The translations under genes and the position numbers were made by a program. Below the pieces are notes generated by a model that did not search any database, was not told where the DNA came from, and was given only the letters and a program-made list of their open reading frames with translations. This document shows positions 1-9,799 of a stretch of DNA of 64,000 nucleotides, in pieces. The first letter of the stretch is position 1. Each line of letters starts with the position of its first letter. Source of the stretch: Blastobasis lacticolella (lineage: Eukaryota > Arthropoda > Insecta > Lepidoptera > Blastobasidae); the NCBI GenBank assembly GCA_905147135.1, contig LR990067.1:3968001-4032000 (forward strand), given 5' to 3'.

Positions 1-172
1 GTTCATTCCACAACCTTAGTGTGCGTGGGAGAAAGTTCCTTTGGAACCGCCCAGTTTGCTACCAATTTGGCTCCAAGGTGCGAGGATGAACTCCCTGTCG
101 GTGGCGAGCGGTGCGATGATAGAATGTAGCTGTAGGTATAATGTCAAACAATTCTTCAGAACAAACACCTAA
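1..172 (-). mobile_element. LINE 3'-end remnant (CR1-like family A)
   Basis: The reverse complement belongs to a LINE family with copies throughout the window (26.4, 29.1, 36.7, 43.8, 48.3, 50.7, 53.2 and 54.4 kb). Better copies encode a tail of the type FLRGRQRVGDAPGIANVH. This copy has only the part upstream of that tail. It ends in TAAA-type repeats and abuts the next LINE. The clade name is an inference from the C-terminal motif. Confidence 0.6.
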
Positions 173-279
173 TAAATAAATAAAGTAACTTGTTTTTTTA
201 ATTATTTATTAAAAGATCCCCCCGGTACCAATGAAAATGTTGCAGTGCCTAGTCGATGGTACAGAAGGAATTTCGACCT

Positions 280-1893
280 ACCCAAACCAGTATAAAAGGA
301 GCTGATCCGAAGGAATTCCATAAAGATGCTACCAACTTTCCGCTTATCTCACTAAATACAATCTCTTCAATCCTCTCCAGTCTGGCTTCCGACCAGGACA
401 CAGCACTGTCACTGCTTTGGTAAAAATAACTGATGGCATCAGGATGGGGATAGAGCGTGGTCATGTTACGGTTCTGGCACTTTTGGACTTCAGCAATGCG
501 ATCAACACTGTCGACCATGACGTTCTCCTGGGTATTGTTCTGTATTGTAACATCTGGGTATTGTAACATCTGTGAGGATGTTGTTGAGTGGTTCGGTAGT
601 TATTTAGTGGGGCGACGTCAGCGGATTCGTATGGATGACTCCCTCTCAACATGGAGTAAAGTGGATGCTGGTGTTCCGCAGGGTGGTGTCCTTTCTTCAT
701 TGCTTGTCGCTCTTTTTATAAACAACATCACCGCTAATATTAGATCCAGTTGTCGCTGACGACCTACAAATTTATGCACACTCAACTCCGGATAAATTGT
801 GACCTAGAATGCATTGCAGACTGGAGTTTTTCGCATGGACGTAAAATCAATGCTTTGAAGACGCAGTTATCATCATCATCGGTAGTTCGAGGATGTTGGC
901 GAAAGTGGACCACGGGGCGTTGCCCAGTGTTTGCTTTGACGGTGTTCACGTGCCATTTAGTGAGTCCGTTAAAAATCTAGATAATTGAATCTAGTCATAA
1001 TTGACAGGACATTGTCCTGGGGGCCACACATTGCCGAGACCAGCAGCAAGCTGATCGCCTCGTCATCGGCGATGAGAAGGTTGCGCAATTTTCTTTTGAT
1101 ACCAACTAAGATTGCGCTGGTTTAGGCCTTATTACTGCCGATACTTGACTACGCTGACACATGCTTCACTGATCTGACTGAGGAACAACTTCATAAGCTG
1201 GAGCGTCTACAAATATTTTGTATAAAGTTTATTTTCGGCCTTCGTAAGTTTGATCATGTGTCAGAGTTCCGTGCTCGGCTTGGGTGGTTTCCCATCCGTC
1301 AGCGCCGGAATAGTCATGCAGGTACTCTAGCTATTGTATCGTGTACTATTTGACAGCTGTTCGCCACGATACCTCAGCGAGCGCTTCCAGTATGACTCTG
1401 ATGTACAAAGTCGATCCCTCCGTTCTTCGCGTGATCGAACGTTGGTGATGCCCAGTCATGCTACGAGGTTCTACGGCAAATCATTTACTGTCCAGTCGGT
1501 GTGTCTGTGGAATGCTCTGCTCCGTGAGGTGAGGTGTTCTGATACACCTGGTGTATTCCGGGGGAGATTGAAGCAATATCTCCTAGACTTGCATAAATGA
1601 GGTCCTTCGTCTGAGTCTAGATATGGAATAGATTGTTATTTATTGTATTATTAAGTTATTTGTTATGTATTGTTTATTTTATTGGATATGTATCTAAGTA
1701 GTTGCTATTGTTTATGTTAGTATTGTATTTTTTACATTGCCTAAAATGTTAATATTCTTTGATCTGCTTATATGTAATGGTTTCCTGGAAGAGATCGCTC
1801 TCAGCGATAAGGCCGCCCTTGTACCTATATTGTTTTAAACTGTATTTTTACGATCTCCTTTAATGTACAATAAAGTGTTATAAATAAATAAAT
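280..1893 (+). pseudogene. Degenerate non-LTR retrotransposon (reverse transcriptase)
   Basis: Broken reading frames resemble a non-LTR reverse transcriptase. SGFRPGHSTVTAL and LLDFSNAINTVDHDVLL (about 380-530) match the RT palm region that carries the first catalytic Asp, and GVPQGGVLSSLLVALFIN (670-725) matches the following motif. A C-terminal stretch at 1334-1600 contains a FYGKSFTVQSVCLWNALL-type segment. Frameshifts and stops split these pieces. The element ends with AATAAA and a TAAA-rich tail at about 1865-1893. It is 5'-truncated and dead. The RT identity is reasonably sure; the exact clade (Jockey/CR1-like) is not. Confidence 0.75.
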
Positions 1894-1931
1894 GCTAGCT
1901 CATTTTATACTGGTTTGGAGTATGGTTGTAC

Positions 1932-2180
1932 AAAGTATCATCATCACAGCCTTTAACAGTCCACTGTAGGACCTAGGGCCTCTCCCACGAAAGAGGAGCT
2001 TATTGCCATAATCTCCACGCCTGGCAGGCGGGTTGGTTCCACTGTTATAAATAACAATGGAAAACGCTGCTGCTCATTTTCCAGCCTACGAAGACCCTAG
2101 ATAATTTGCCTCGAAAACATTAGTCGCCTTGTACGACACCCACAAGTGTAAGGTTAATGCTATTCTACTCTACCGGATAC
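1932..2180 (-). repeat. Short interspersed repeat, family B (ATG-tailed)
   Basis: This is the reverse complement of a roughly 260-bp repeat with better copies at 47690, 51975, 52668, 56740 and 60583. Diagnostic parts are a segment containing CACTCGTGGGTGTCGTACAA, one containing CGTGGAGATTATGGCAATAA, and an end in GGGCTGTGATGATGATG. It abuts the 3' side of the chorion-like gene. Confidence 0.7.
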
Positions 2181-2297
2181 CACACGACGAAGTACAAAAT
2201 TAGGTGATTATAAGCAATAAAACATACGAAAGTAAATTAAATACAATTTATAACACCAACACAATACACACAACGTCCACCTTTTACAATACTGGAT

Positions 2298-3494
2298 TTA
2301 CAGGAAGATGCTGCCATAGCCGCCATAACCGCAGCCGCAGCCCCCAACAAAAGGCGCCTGCACTCCCACCACATTCGGGAGCCCTAGGGGCAGAGACTCC
2401 GACAGCAGACTGCTCACAGTCAGCAGGGACAGAGTGTCAGCCAGGTTGTTGGCGACAGAGGGCGCTGGCGCGATCACTGGGCTTGAAATCACATTGGGAC
2501 CGGACAGAACGTTCGAGTTGAGAACGTTGGGGGCGAACACGTTGCCGGCGAGCAGGTTCTGGTTAAGCATGTTGGCGGCCAGGAAGTTGGGGTAGATGTT
2601 GGAGCAGGGCGACGAGCAGGGCGACGGTAAACCGACGATTGGGCCGATGTTGGGCACTGCTCGGATTATCTGGCCGACGGTCTGAGGGTAGAAAATCATA
2701 ATAAAAATTTGAGAAAGTCTTGTGAAACGGATGTTTTGTACATGGAAAGAGGAGCTCTATGGCAAGTGGGTAACGTACAAATTAATTACAGTCTGGAAAG
2801 AAAGTCGTGAAACATTTGAGGGCGCCACTTGACAGCAGAAGTACTCAGTTTGATAGAGATTCAGTATTCCAAGAGCAGTAGTTCCTTCTCACGAATTTTT
2901 TGCAGACCCTTAACAAGCCGGATCTAAAAATGTGCGCGGTTTTCCCAAATGATACGAAACTTCTGAACTAATCACCATGGGCTAAAGAATCTATTGATCA
3001 TAGATTTAACTTCTGAAAATAGGCTCGGTGGCCCAGGTAGAGTGACGATCCCATTGAAGGTCAGGTTTCTGTATTTATTTAGGTATACATAACAGATATA
3101 ATCCAGAAATGCCTGGTTGTCTAATGAAAATATAGAAAAAAAAGTAAGTTTATGAACAAGGTGTTGAAGAAGATTCCTTAGCATATATATCAGACCTTCC
3201 ACTATCCTATTTCACTAGACTATTTGCGGTGGTTCAGCTTTTTACGTGCGGCGACTCCCATCCGTCCCGCTCAACCCGTTAGCGGAAAGCCAATTCACCA
3301 GAGTCTCGTCCGTCTGCCAGCAGGGGAACCATGTGCAGGTAAGGTTGACTTGGGTCCCTGAGATGGTGGTGGGGCCCAAAACCCTTATTTATTGGTAACT
3401 AAAGAAAATTGAAATAAAATTAAAAATCATGTTTATTATTTACCTGGTAAACGGCAACCTGGGCGACGATGGCAAACACTACGAAGTATTTCAT
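2298..3494 (-). CDS. Secreted chorion-like structural protein (two exons)
   Basis: The CDS is complement(join(2298..2681,3444..3494)), 144 codons in all. Exon 1 encodes MKYFVVFAIVAQVAVYQ, a signal peptide, and ends at a CAG/GTAAAT donor. Exon 2 follows a CTACCCTCAG acceptor in the same phase (0). The mature chain starts near TVGQ and is rich in Asn, Leu, Val and Pro, with loose N-x-L repeats such as NVLNSNVLSGPNV. It has two CSSPC-type cysteines near its start and ends in GGCGCGYGGYGSIFL. An intron inside the signal-peptide region, short length and a Gly-Cys-Gly/Tyr tail are typical of lepidopteran chorion genes, so an eggshell or related matrix role is inferred. It is not a clear class A or B chorion, because the central domain is unlike the usual Gly-repeat arms. 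The gene structure is well supported; the function is tentative. Confidence 0.75.
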
Positions 3495-3573
3495 TTTTTG
3501 AATTACTTTTATCTTTTTACTAAATATATCTAACAGTAGATCGTAGAATGATTGTAGATGCATAGACATAATT

Positions 3574-3580
3574 ATTTATA
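3574..3580 (-). promoter_or_regulatory. TATA box of the chorion-like gene
   Basis: On the minus strand this reads TATAAAT. An arthropod-type initiator, TCATTC, lies at 3546-3551, putting a likely start near 3549. That is about 31 bases from the TATA box and 55 bases before the ATG at 3494. The spacing is as expected for a TATA/Inr promoter. Confidence 0.6.
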
Positions 3581-3769
3581 GTAAAAGGTGTAGTAATCGT
3601 TTAGAATTCTTATCGATCTATGTGACTTTGTTGCGTTTATTTTTAATCGAGTTGGTAATCGATTGGTATCGATAGCCAAGTGGGATGGTGATGTAATTAT
3701 CATTACCTAGTGAAAAGTTTTGTCAGGTGGTAAGACTCTGTCAAGCCTGAGGAGTCGGTCTAGGTGAGT

Positions 3770-4010
3770 ACCACCGCCTTATCTAATTCTGCCGCCAAGC
3801 AACAATGCATGCATTGTTGTGTTCCGGTTTAAATGATATGGTAGCCAGCGCAATTACGGGCATGCATGAGGCATTTCGTCTGTCACAGTGACAACGCACC
3901 TGCGGTTCTGCCTTTTTGTTGCCTGCAACCTAAATGCATGAATCGGAGATGTCATGGGCGCCATTTACCGCTTACCATCAGGTGGTCTGTCTGCTTGTTT
4001 ATCACTGAGT
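3770..4010 (+). repeat. Interspersed repeat, family G
   Basis: A roughly 240-bp repeat containing GCCGCCAAGCAACAATGCAT and ending near CACCATCAGGTGG-type sequence. Related copies are at 57115-57345 (+), 58925-59170 (-), 61010-61110 (partial) and a fragment at 26219-26300 inside the antizyme gene. I see no coding capacity. Confidence 0.65.
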
Positions 4011-4094
4011 AGTATAAAAAAGTTAAAACTCCGAATATTACAGAATCATCATTGTTTATCACTATAAGAAGACAAACGGCTATGACCCTTTTCT

Positions 4095-4310
4095 GTATTA
4101 TTTACATTAGTTGAATGCCAACCGATGCTCTGACGAAACCTGCACAATCAGGCGACTGAATGTGAACCATGATCCAATCTAGTGAGGTTCCCCTGGTAGC
4201 AGGGTCACAGTGTTCAGATGGCAGTCGCTCCACTGTCGCGTCTGATCTGCCAAATCCTGAATCATGGTCCATGGTCAAGGCGCACCCCGGGCTCTCGTAC
4301 GCAAGAGCAC
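4095..4310 (+). repeat. tRNA-derived SINE body (family D), partial
   Basis: This is the body of a SINE seen in full at 46700-47220 and 63075-63430. It contains the CCATGATCCAATCT segment, a paired GGTTCCCCTGGTAGCAGGGT segment and the end with AAATCCTGAATCATGG. The tRNA-like head is missing. Confidence 0.65.
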
Positions 4311-4335
4311 AAGCGGAAATCTTCCCGAAACAGCT

Positions 4336-4462
4336 GTACGTACGGCTAGCACGACTTGTTCTCGCGACAGAGATACCGCTGTCTCTTTCATCTTAGTATT
4401 TAGAAAATGAAACAAACGCTATCTCGCGGCGCGAGCTGTGTCGCGGACACACTTGTGATAGC
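4336..4462 (+). mobile_element. CTAGCACA-type MITE
   Basis: A short element with inverted ends related to GCTAGCACAAGTT and AACTTGTGCTAGC-like sequence, and a GC-rich CTCTCGCGGCGCGAGC-type palindrome inside. Other copies are at 18222-18357, 32274-32380 and 46979-47121. No coding sequence, so it is probably a non-autonomous DNA transposon. Confidence 0.6.
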
Positions 4463-5812
4463 TATGCTGCACCTACCAAGTAGCTATAGAAGCCCAATAT
4501 ATACCTAGTCTTGCCATAAATATTGTAATAATGAAAAATAGCCTGGTATACAAACATTTGACTAATACCAAGCGTATGGAGAATTTCAAAAATTGCATTT
4601 GGCTCCATACCTACTTTATGTAATGCAATCACAGCGATTCGGTTCTCTTTATCACCCCACTCCGTTTTAATATTGCAAAATATTTACAATGTATTGGCGC
4701 CAAAATAAGAAAAGACAATGAAAAATCATACAAAATGACAGATTCCAAATTCAAATGTAATATTTTTTTTTTTTTTAATTGTAGCAGTATTTATGGCCAG
4801 ACTAAGTACATGTCTTTGGACAAACCAACGAACGGTGCAATATACAATATGTGTATCACATAAATTAGGAAACACTGTCTCTAATGCTAATTGCTATTTT
4901 TAATTTTTACGCATTGGCGATACTCTTGGTGTTGCTAATGTCTATCTATAGGCAGTGGTGAACACTTTCCATCAGGTGGCCTGCTTGCCTGTTTGGCTAC
5001 CGTATGACATAAAAAAAATTGCTCTTTAAATCTTAGCTAAAAAGTACCCAGAGCAACGGTGGCTTATTGGCTGACGGGTCTGACCCGTCAGAACGAGTTC
5101 GATCCCCATTGCACACAGTTTCCTTTGTGTATATAGATTTTATTAGCACCGTAAATATCTCGATTTCGGCACTGACTGACTACCATATTAAAACCTAGGG
5201 CAAAAGCTAGGGCATTTCGGGAAGTCCTAGGAAGATGAAAGGAGACTATTCACCGGCCCATACAAAAAGTAGGTAGGTACTGTAGCAGTATGTTCTGGAC
5301 CTTAGGTTAGGTCGGACGGGCCCTAGGATAGGTAGTCCATCTCATTCGTGGATGAATTACCCTCAGAACCTGTACATTAAAAAAAATATCTACGCCTCAG
5401 AATGATCTCATCACCTGTGCTCATGATCATCCTGAACTTTCTTGACTAGACATAGCAAACGTAATTTGGTAATAATTACGTTTGCTATTAAATTTTGCTT
5501 TTCAATAATATTTTTGAATTATTTTCGTCCTTAGATAATTGGAATAGAACCAACCTACACAAAAACCAAATGTAAATTGAAATAATTTGGTAGCCGATAA
5601 CCTTCACTTCCGGTCAGGAATTTGATTTTTCTTATCTTGATAGTGATGGGCAGCATCATTTCGTAATCGATTATTTTTCGATAAGGTATTACTTACATAC
5701 ATAAAGAAGTGATCACGTTCTCTCGGTTTACACATAATTAAGTGATTGCTGCTCTATAGTGTTTTGCCGTTAATTTCTATCACCGAATTAAATAATTGAT
5801 GGACGTCTTAAA
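4463..5812. other. Intergenic stretch upstream of the repeat-protein gene
   Basis: No gene seen. It holds a family F repeat fragment on the minus strand at about 4950-5015 and a perfect 14-nt inverted repeat at 5453-5466/5474-5487 (TAGCAAACGTAATT, 7-nt loop). The promoter of the gene starting at 5813 must lie at its right end, but I could not pick out a TATA box. Confidence 0.5.
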
Positions 5813-7730
5813 ATGTACAAAATATTATGGATTTTCGTTCTATATTCATTTTCACATTACGTAAGTATTTATTTATTTATTAATACAAAAGCATTAAATA
5901 TTTTGCCATTTTTTAATAGCTAATTTATAATATTTGCTACTTTTTTAGTAGCTAAATAAAATCATCTGCAACAATCCATAATGAGTTCAAGGAAGTATGC
6001 TAGTATGAAAGATGTAGAACTTAAGCTAGGATAAAGTACCCTGTGCAGTCTCTGTCAGAGACGTAGGTATATGGGGAAAGAAACGTTAAGAATTTTTTTT
6101 TATCTATATCATATACATCTTCTCATCGATAAAATGGTTAGAGTAAATAGACGTTTTATATAAAATGTCATACAAATTGTATAGAAGTTCGTGTTTACCT
6201 CGAGAAAATAATTTTAATGTTATCACGTTCATCCTACAACTGTTGAACTACTGTTGACATGGATTAAGATACTAATTTACTATATGGGGTATACCATATA
6301 CTAAACAATTACTTTTAGTTTGGTTAGTGTATAGGTACCTACATCACGTATCGAAAAGATGCTGAACCAGCAACAACATGCATAATGCAATTGCATACAC
6401 TTATATTATACTGTTTTCCACATTGAATGAAAACGGCTAAAAATGTGTTCTCATTTTATTCTAGAGAGCCATCAACGCAATTCCATCGATAGTGACACAG
6501 CCCTCATTGACTCCGAACGTCACTCAATCAGCAAACATTTCATTGGTATCTACTACAGAAATTACAAACAATACTAAAGAGTTACAACAAAAGCATGCCG
6601 CGGTTGAAAAGATAAATATAACAGCCGATGCTGTAAGTAATGATGTAAAAAACGTCGTATCACCCTCAAAGGATTGCAACGAAATTGTAGAATTAGAAGC
6701 AAAACTATATGTTTTACCCGAGAATTCTATAAAGGTACTAAACAAAACCGAAGAAAGATATACAACTAAAGGTAACGTTACAGTCGTTTCCATAATGAAA
6801 TCGAAACCAAGTAACAATACCAAACACGAAGAAATTCTTTCGAGAATCGATTCGGCCATTGCGCAAGCGAGACGCAGAAAAAAGAATAAAAGTCAACATA
6901 AAGTTTTGACAGAATCGTTTCCTGTGGACGTTATACCAATTTTCAAACCAAAACGGCTATCCAAGTCACGAAATTCAAATATGGAAGGGAGATCTAGTAA
7001 CCAACTCCCTCCTTCAGAACATAGGCCTCCACATCGTGAACATGTCGTAACTGTAGTAAAAGAAACGAACAGAATAAATCCTTGTGCACAAGGTGCAGAG
7101 TATAGTCATCTTGCACAGCCGCCATGTAATATGGTTTCATCAAATAACCGCGCTCATCTAGATATACCTCATAATCATATTCCTACCAACGTTCATCTAG
7201 ATATGCATCATAATCATATTCCTACCAACGTTCATCTAAATATGCCTCATAATCATATTCCTACCAACGTTCATCTAGATATACCTCATAATCAGGTTCC
7301 TACTAACGTTCATCTAGATATACCACATAATCATATTCCTACCAACGTTCATCTAGATATACCTCATAATCGTATTCCTACCAACGTTTATCTAGATATA
7401 CCTCATAATCATGTTCCTACCAACGTTCATTTAGATATACCTCATAATCATATTCATACCAACGTCGTTTCATCACAATATAGTAACATTCTACACCCTT
7501 CACATACAAAAGACGACGCAAGAATGCCAAATCACGTCGCGTTGCCAACGCCATATAATGTCAATAACTTAAATAGCCATCAGAGCCATCAAAAACAAAA
7601 GGATGGAACCCTAGTCTTGTATAAACCAGAAACTGTATCACTTGAAGAATTGTATGGTGATTTTGTAAAGAAAATGACTATGACTGTATTGGTTCCATTC
7701 TACACGTCAAAAGTAGCCGATGCTTCGTAA
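5813..7730 (+). CDS. Secreted His/Asn-rich protein with 13-residue tandem repeats
   Basis: The CDS is join(5813..5860,6465..7730), 437 residues. Exon 1 encodes the hydrophobic signal MYKILWIFVLYSFSHY and ends at TAC/GTAAGT. Exon 2 follows TTTTATTCTAG in phase 0. Residues about 34-135 are Asn/Thr/Val-rich with seven N-glycosylation sequons. A basic run RRRKK lies at about 152-156, a possible convertase site. Residues about 247-350 are eight tandem copies of a unit like HLDIPHNHIPTNV. The C-terminus ends in KVADAS. There is no known catalytic motif and I do not recognise the family. The histidine density could allow metal binding, and the repeat design also fits an extracellular matrix, silk or cuticle role; these are inferences. 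The start was chosen because it alone gives a signal peptide in phase with exon 2. Confidence 0.7.
7155..7466 (+). repeat. Coding minisatellite, 8 x 39 bp
   Basis: Eight head-to-tail 39-bp units, all in frame, encode H-L-D-I-P-H-N-H-I-P-T-N-V and variants (D to N, P to H, H to Q or R, I to V, first H to Y). Units are close at the DNA level, suggesting expansion by slippage or unequal crossing-over. Copy number is likely to vary among individuals. Confidence 0.9.
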
Positions 7731-8086
7731 GAGGTTTGTTCAAATTAATCGAAAATGCAAAGTTTACTATAGGGGAATTATTTTAGTAGGTTAAGCTTAA
7801 TTTATGTTTATAACTTTTTTAAGAAAATCCATAAAATGTGTGCGAGAAATTACTTAAAGTAGGTAATAATTTATATGATTAAAATTATACTTAATAATTT
7901 GTTTTATTTATTCTTACATATAGCTTCTAAATCAATCAAAAATGAATACAATGGTGAAGTTATAATTATACAAGATTTCTCCCAGTTATGAAACAAATTA
8001 TTACTAGCGAGAACCTGTAATTGGCTTATTGACTCTAATATAATATTTATTATGTTTTATATAGCTGTTGGTACTCCAATATATAC

Positions 8087-8092
8087 AATAAA
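8087..8092 (+). terminator. Polyadenylation signal of the repeat-protein gene
   Basis: AATAAA about 360 bases past the stop at 7730. It is the first clean plus-strand hexamer I see after the gene. The 3' UTR between is AT-rich with no other feature. Confidence 0.45.
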
Positions 8093-8819
8093 AGCTAGAA
8101 CATAGAATAATAATTTTAAATTAATATAGCTATGGTGCCAAATGAAGGCCTCATACGCCTCGTGAAGAGCCTTATCCAAAAGAGTAAAGCCACTGCATAA
8201 AAAATTTATAGAGAGAGGCGTTTTTTTAAGTGGTATTTTTGTCTTAAAGATTTATCCAAGTTCTTTGGTATTGGACAAACAAAACAAGCGGACAGACACA
8301 CTATGGGGTAAACAGTGTGACGTCATCAAGGTGGCAAACCATTGCGCATGTGCAAATATTGATGGTAATACACACGGGATGAAATTCTGAAAATACATAA
8401 AATCAATTTCATTTAACTTTATAACAATGGGCGGTCCTATCACTGACTGATCTCTGCTGGACAAACACCTATAATTGGTTTTGATATATTATTTTGAAAG
8501 TCATAACGATAAGTTAAATAATTTCTACTGTCAAGATATCACCATTTCGCGTAAAGTTTAGGATGCACAGATAATTTTATGCCGCATAACATGTAGTCAC
8601 AATGATCTATCTATACATAAGATTCTACGCATAACATAATGTTAAACCCATAACATTTACTTTAATCATTAATGCGCCTACTGAATTCTGAAAGCAATTG
8701 TTTGTCTTTCATTGTAGTGTTGATGATATGTACATTGCTTATACATAATATAACGCCCTCACCCAATTCAATAAGTAGGCTGGCAAACGAAGTCTGGCTT
8801 CACGAAGCTTCAGATTTAC

Positions 8820-9147
8820 TACCTTACTACTAAGGTTAACAATTGCACGACCTCATTCTGCCGGCCCCTTTCCGACATCGGGTAACGCGATCCGGGAGAG
8901 CGCTTCATCCTTATGTCGTGCATCTGCCAGCTGCCCGTACGAGCCGCTTTGGTTCAACCTTTATAATGCGAACGGCTAAGGAATGGAACGCGTTGCCTGC
9001 GAGTGTGTTCCCTGATCACTATAATCTGGACGCCTTCAAGGCTAGAGTGAATATTCCTGCTCCATCTTCGACCGCATCGTCACTTACCACCAGGTGAGAT
9101 GGCGGTCAAATGCCTGGATAGTCTAAAATTAAAAAAAAAAAAAAAAA
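8820..9147 (+). pseudogene. LINE C-terminal remnant with poly(A) tail
   Basis: The translation at 8843-9097 contains [17 protein letters not shown] and [20 protein letters not shown], the C-terminal end of a lepidopteran LINE polyprotein. It is followed by a short 3' UTR and A-run at 9130-9147. Relatives are at 12385-12680 (-), 44437-44660 (-), 59436-59608 (+) and a fragment at 31130-31210. This copy is 5'-truncated. Confidence 0.75.
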
Positions 9148-9695
9148 GGTGGCAAACAACCTTTCGCCCCCCCTTTCTTTATCTAACACAAGCTTTTCTT
9201 TTGTTACTCTTGTAAAACTGTGAAGTAAATAAATAAATAATATTAATATATTGGCAAGATATTTATGACTTTTAAGAACCTAGTCATTCATCTAAACCAA
9301 TTTTATCTGGTAAGATTGACTTCTTAGAATATTACGTGATTTATCGTAAGTGTAGGTAGTACCTTTTAGTTGCATCAGAGTGAACTATGACGTCAGCTTG
9401 GTAATTTTTTTTGGTAAGATTTAGCACAATATTCACCCGTATGTCCTGCCCTTGCACACCCTAAAAATAGAGGGGTGAGGGTTGGTAACAGTTATAGGTA
9501 TAGCTATTTGGCGTTTGCGGACTAGCGCTCAGTCACGCACACGTTTTCAAGCCTGAATGTCGTTACAAACGTACTCTTACCATTCTGGAAAGTATAACAG
9601 TGAACACGTTTTTCATGTACGACTTAGTGAAAAACCCCAAAAACCCTTAGGTGTTTGTGTATTCTTGTGTGAGGTGTAAAAGTACAAGTGAAGTA

Positions 9696-9799
9696 ATGAC
9701 GTTATATGCCCTGCCGGCATCCGCATACATGATACAAGAAAGATTTAAACACATTGATTCCACAACGATTAGTATGCCTTCTTTAATTTTTCGGAATCG
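9696..9799 (+). CDS. Oda: Antizyme alternative first exon 1A
   Basis: Encodes 34 residues starting MTLYALPASAYMIQERFKHI plus two bases (CG), ending at CG/GTAAGT. Phase 2 fits exon 2 exactly, giving ...FRNR-GDGAS. The N-terminus has few acids and several Arg/Lys, so organelle targeting is possible but unproven. Exon use is inferred from phase and splice site; transcript data are lacking. Confidence 0.65.

Noticed and set aside
7155..7466. A CRISPR-like array
   Set aside because: The units are contiguous in-frame coding repeats with no spacers, in an animal gene.
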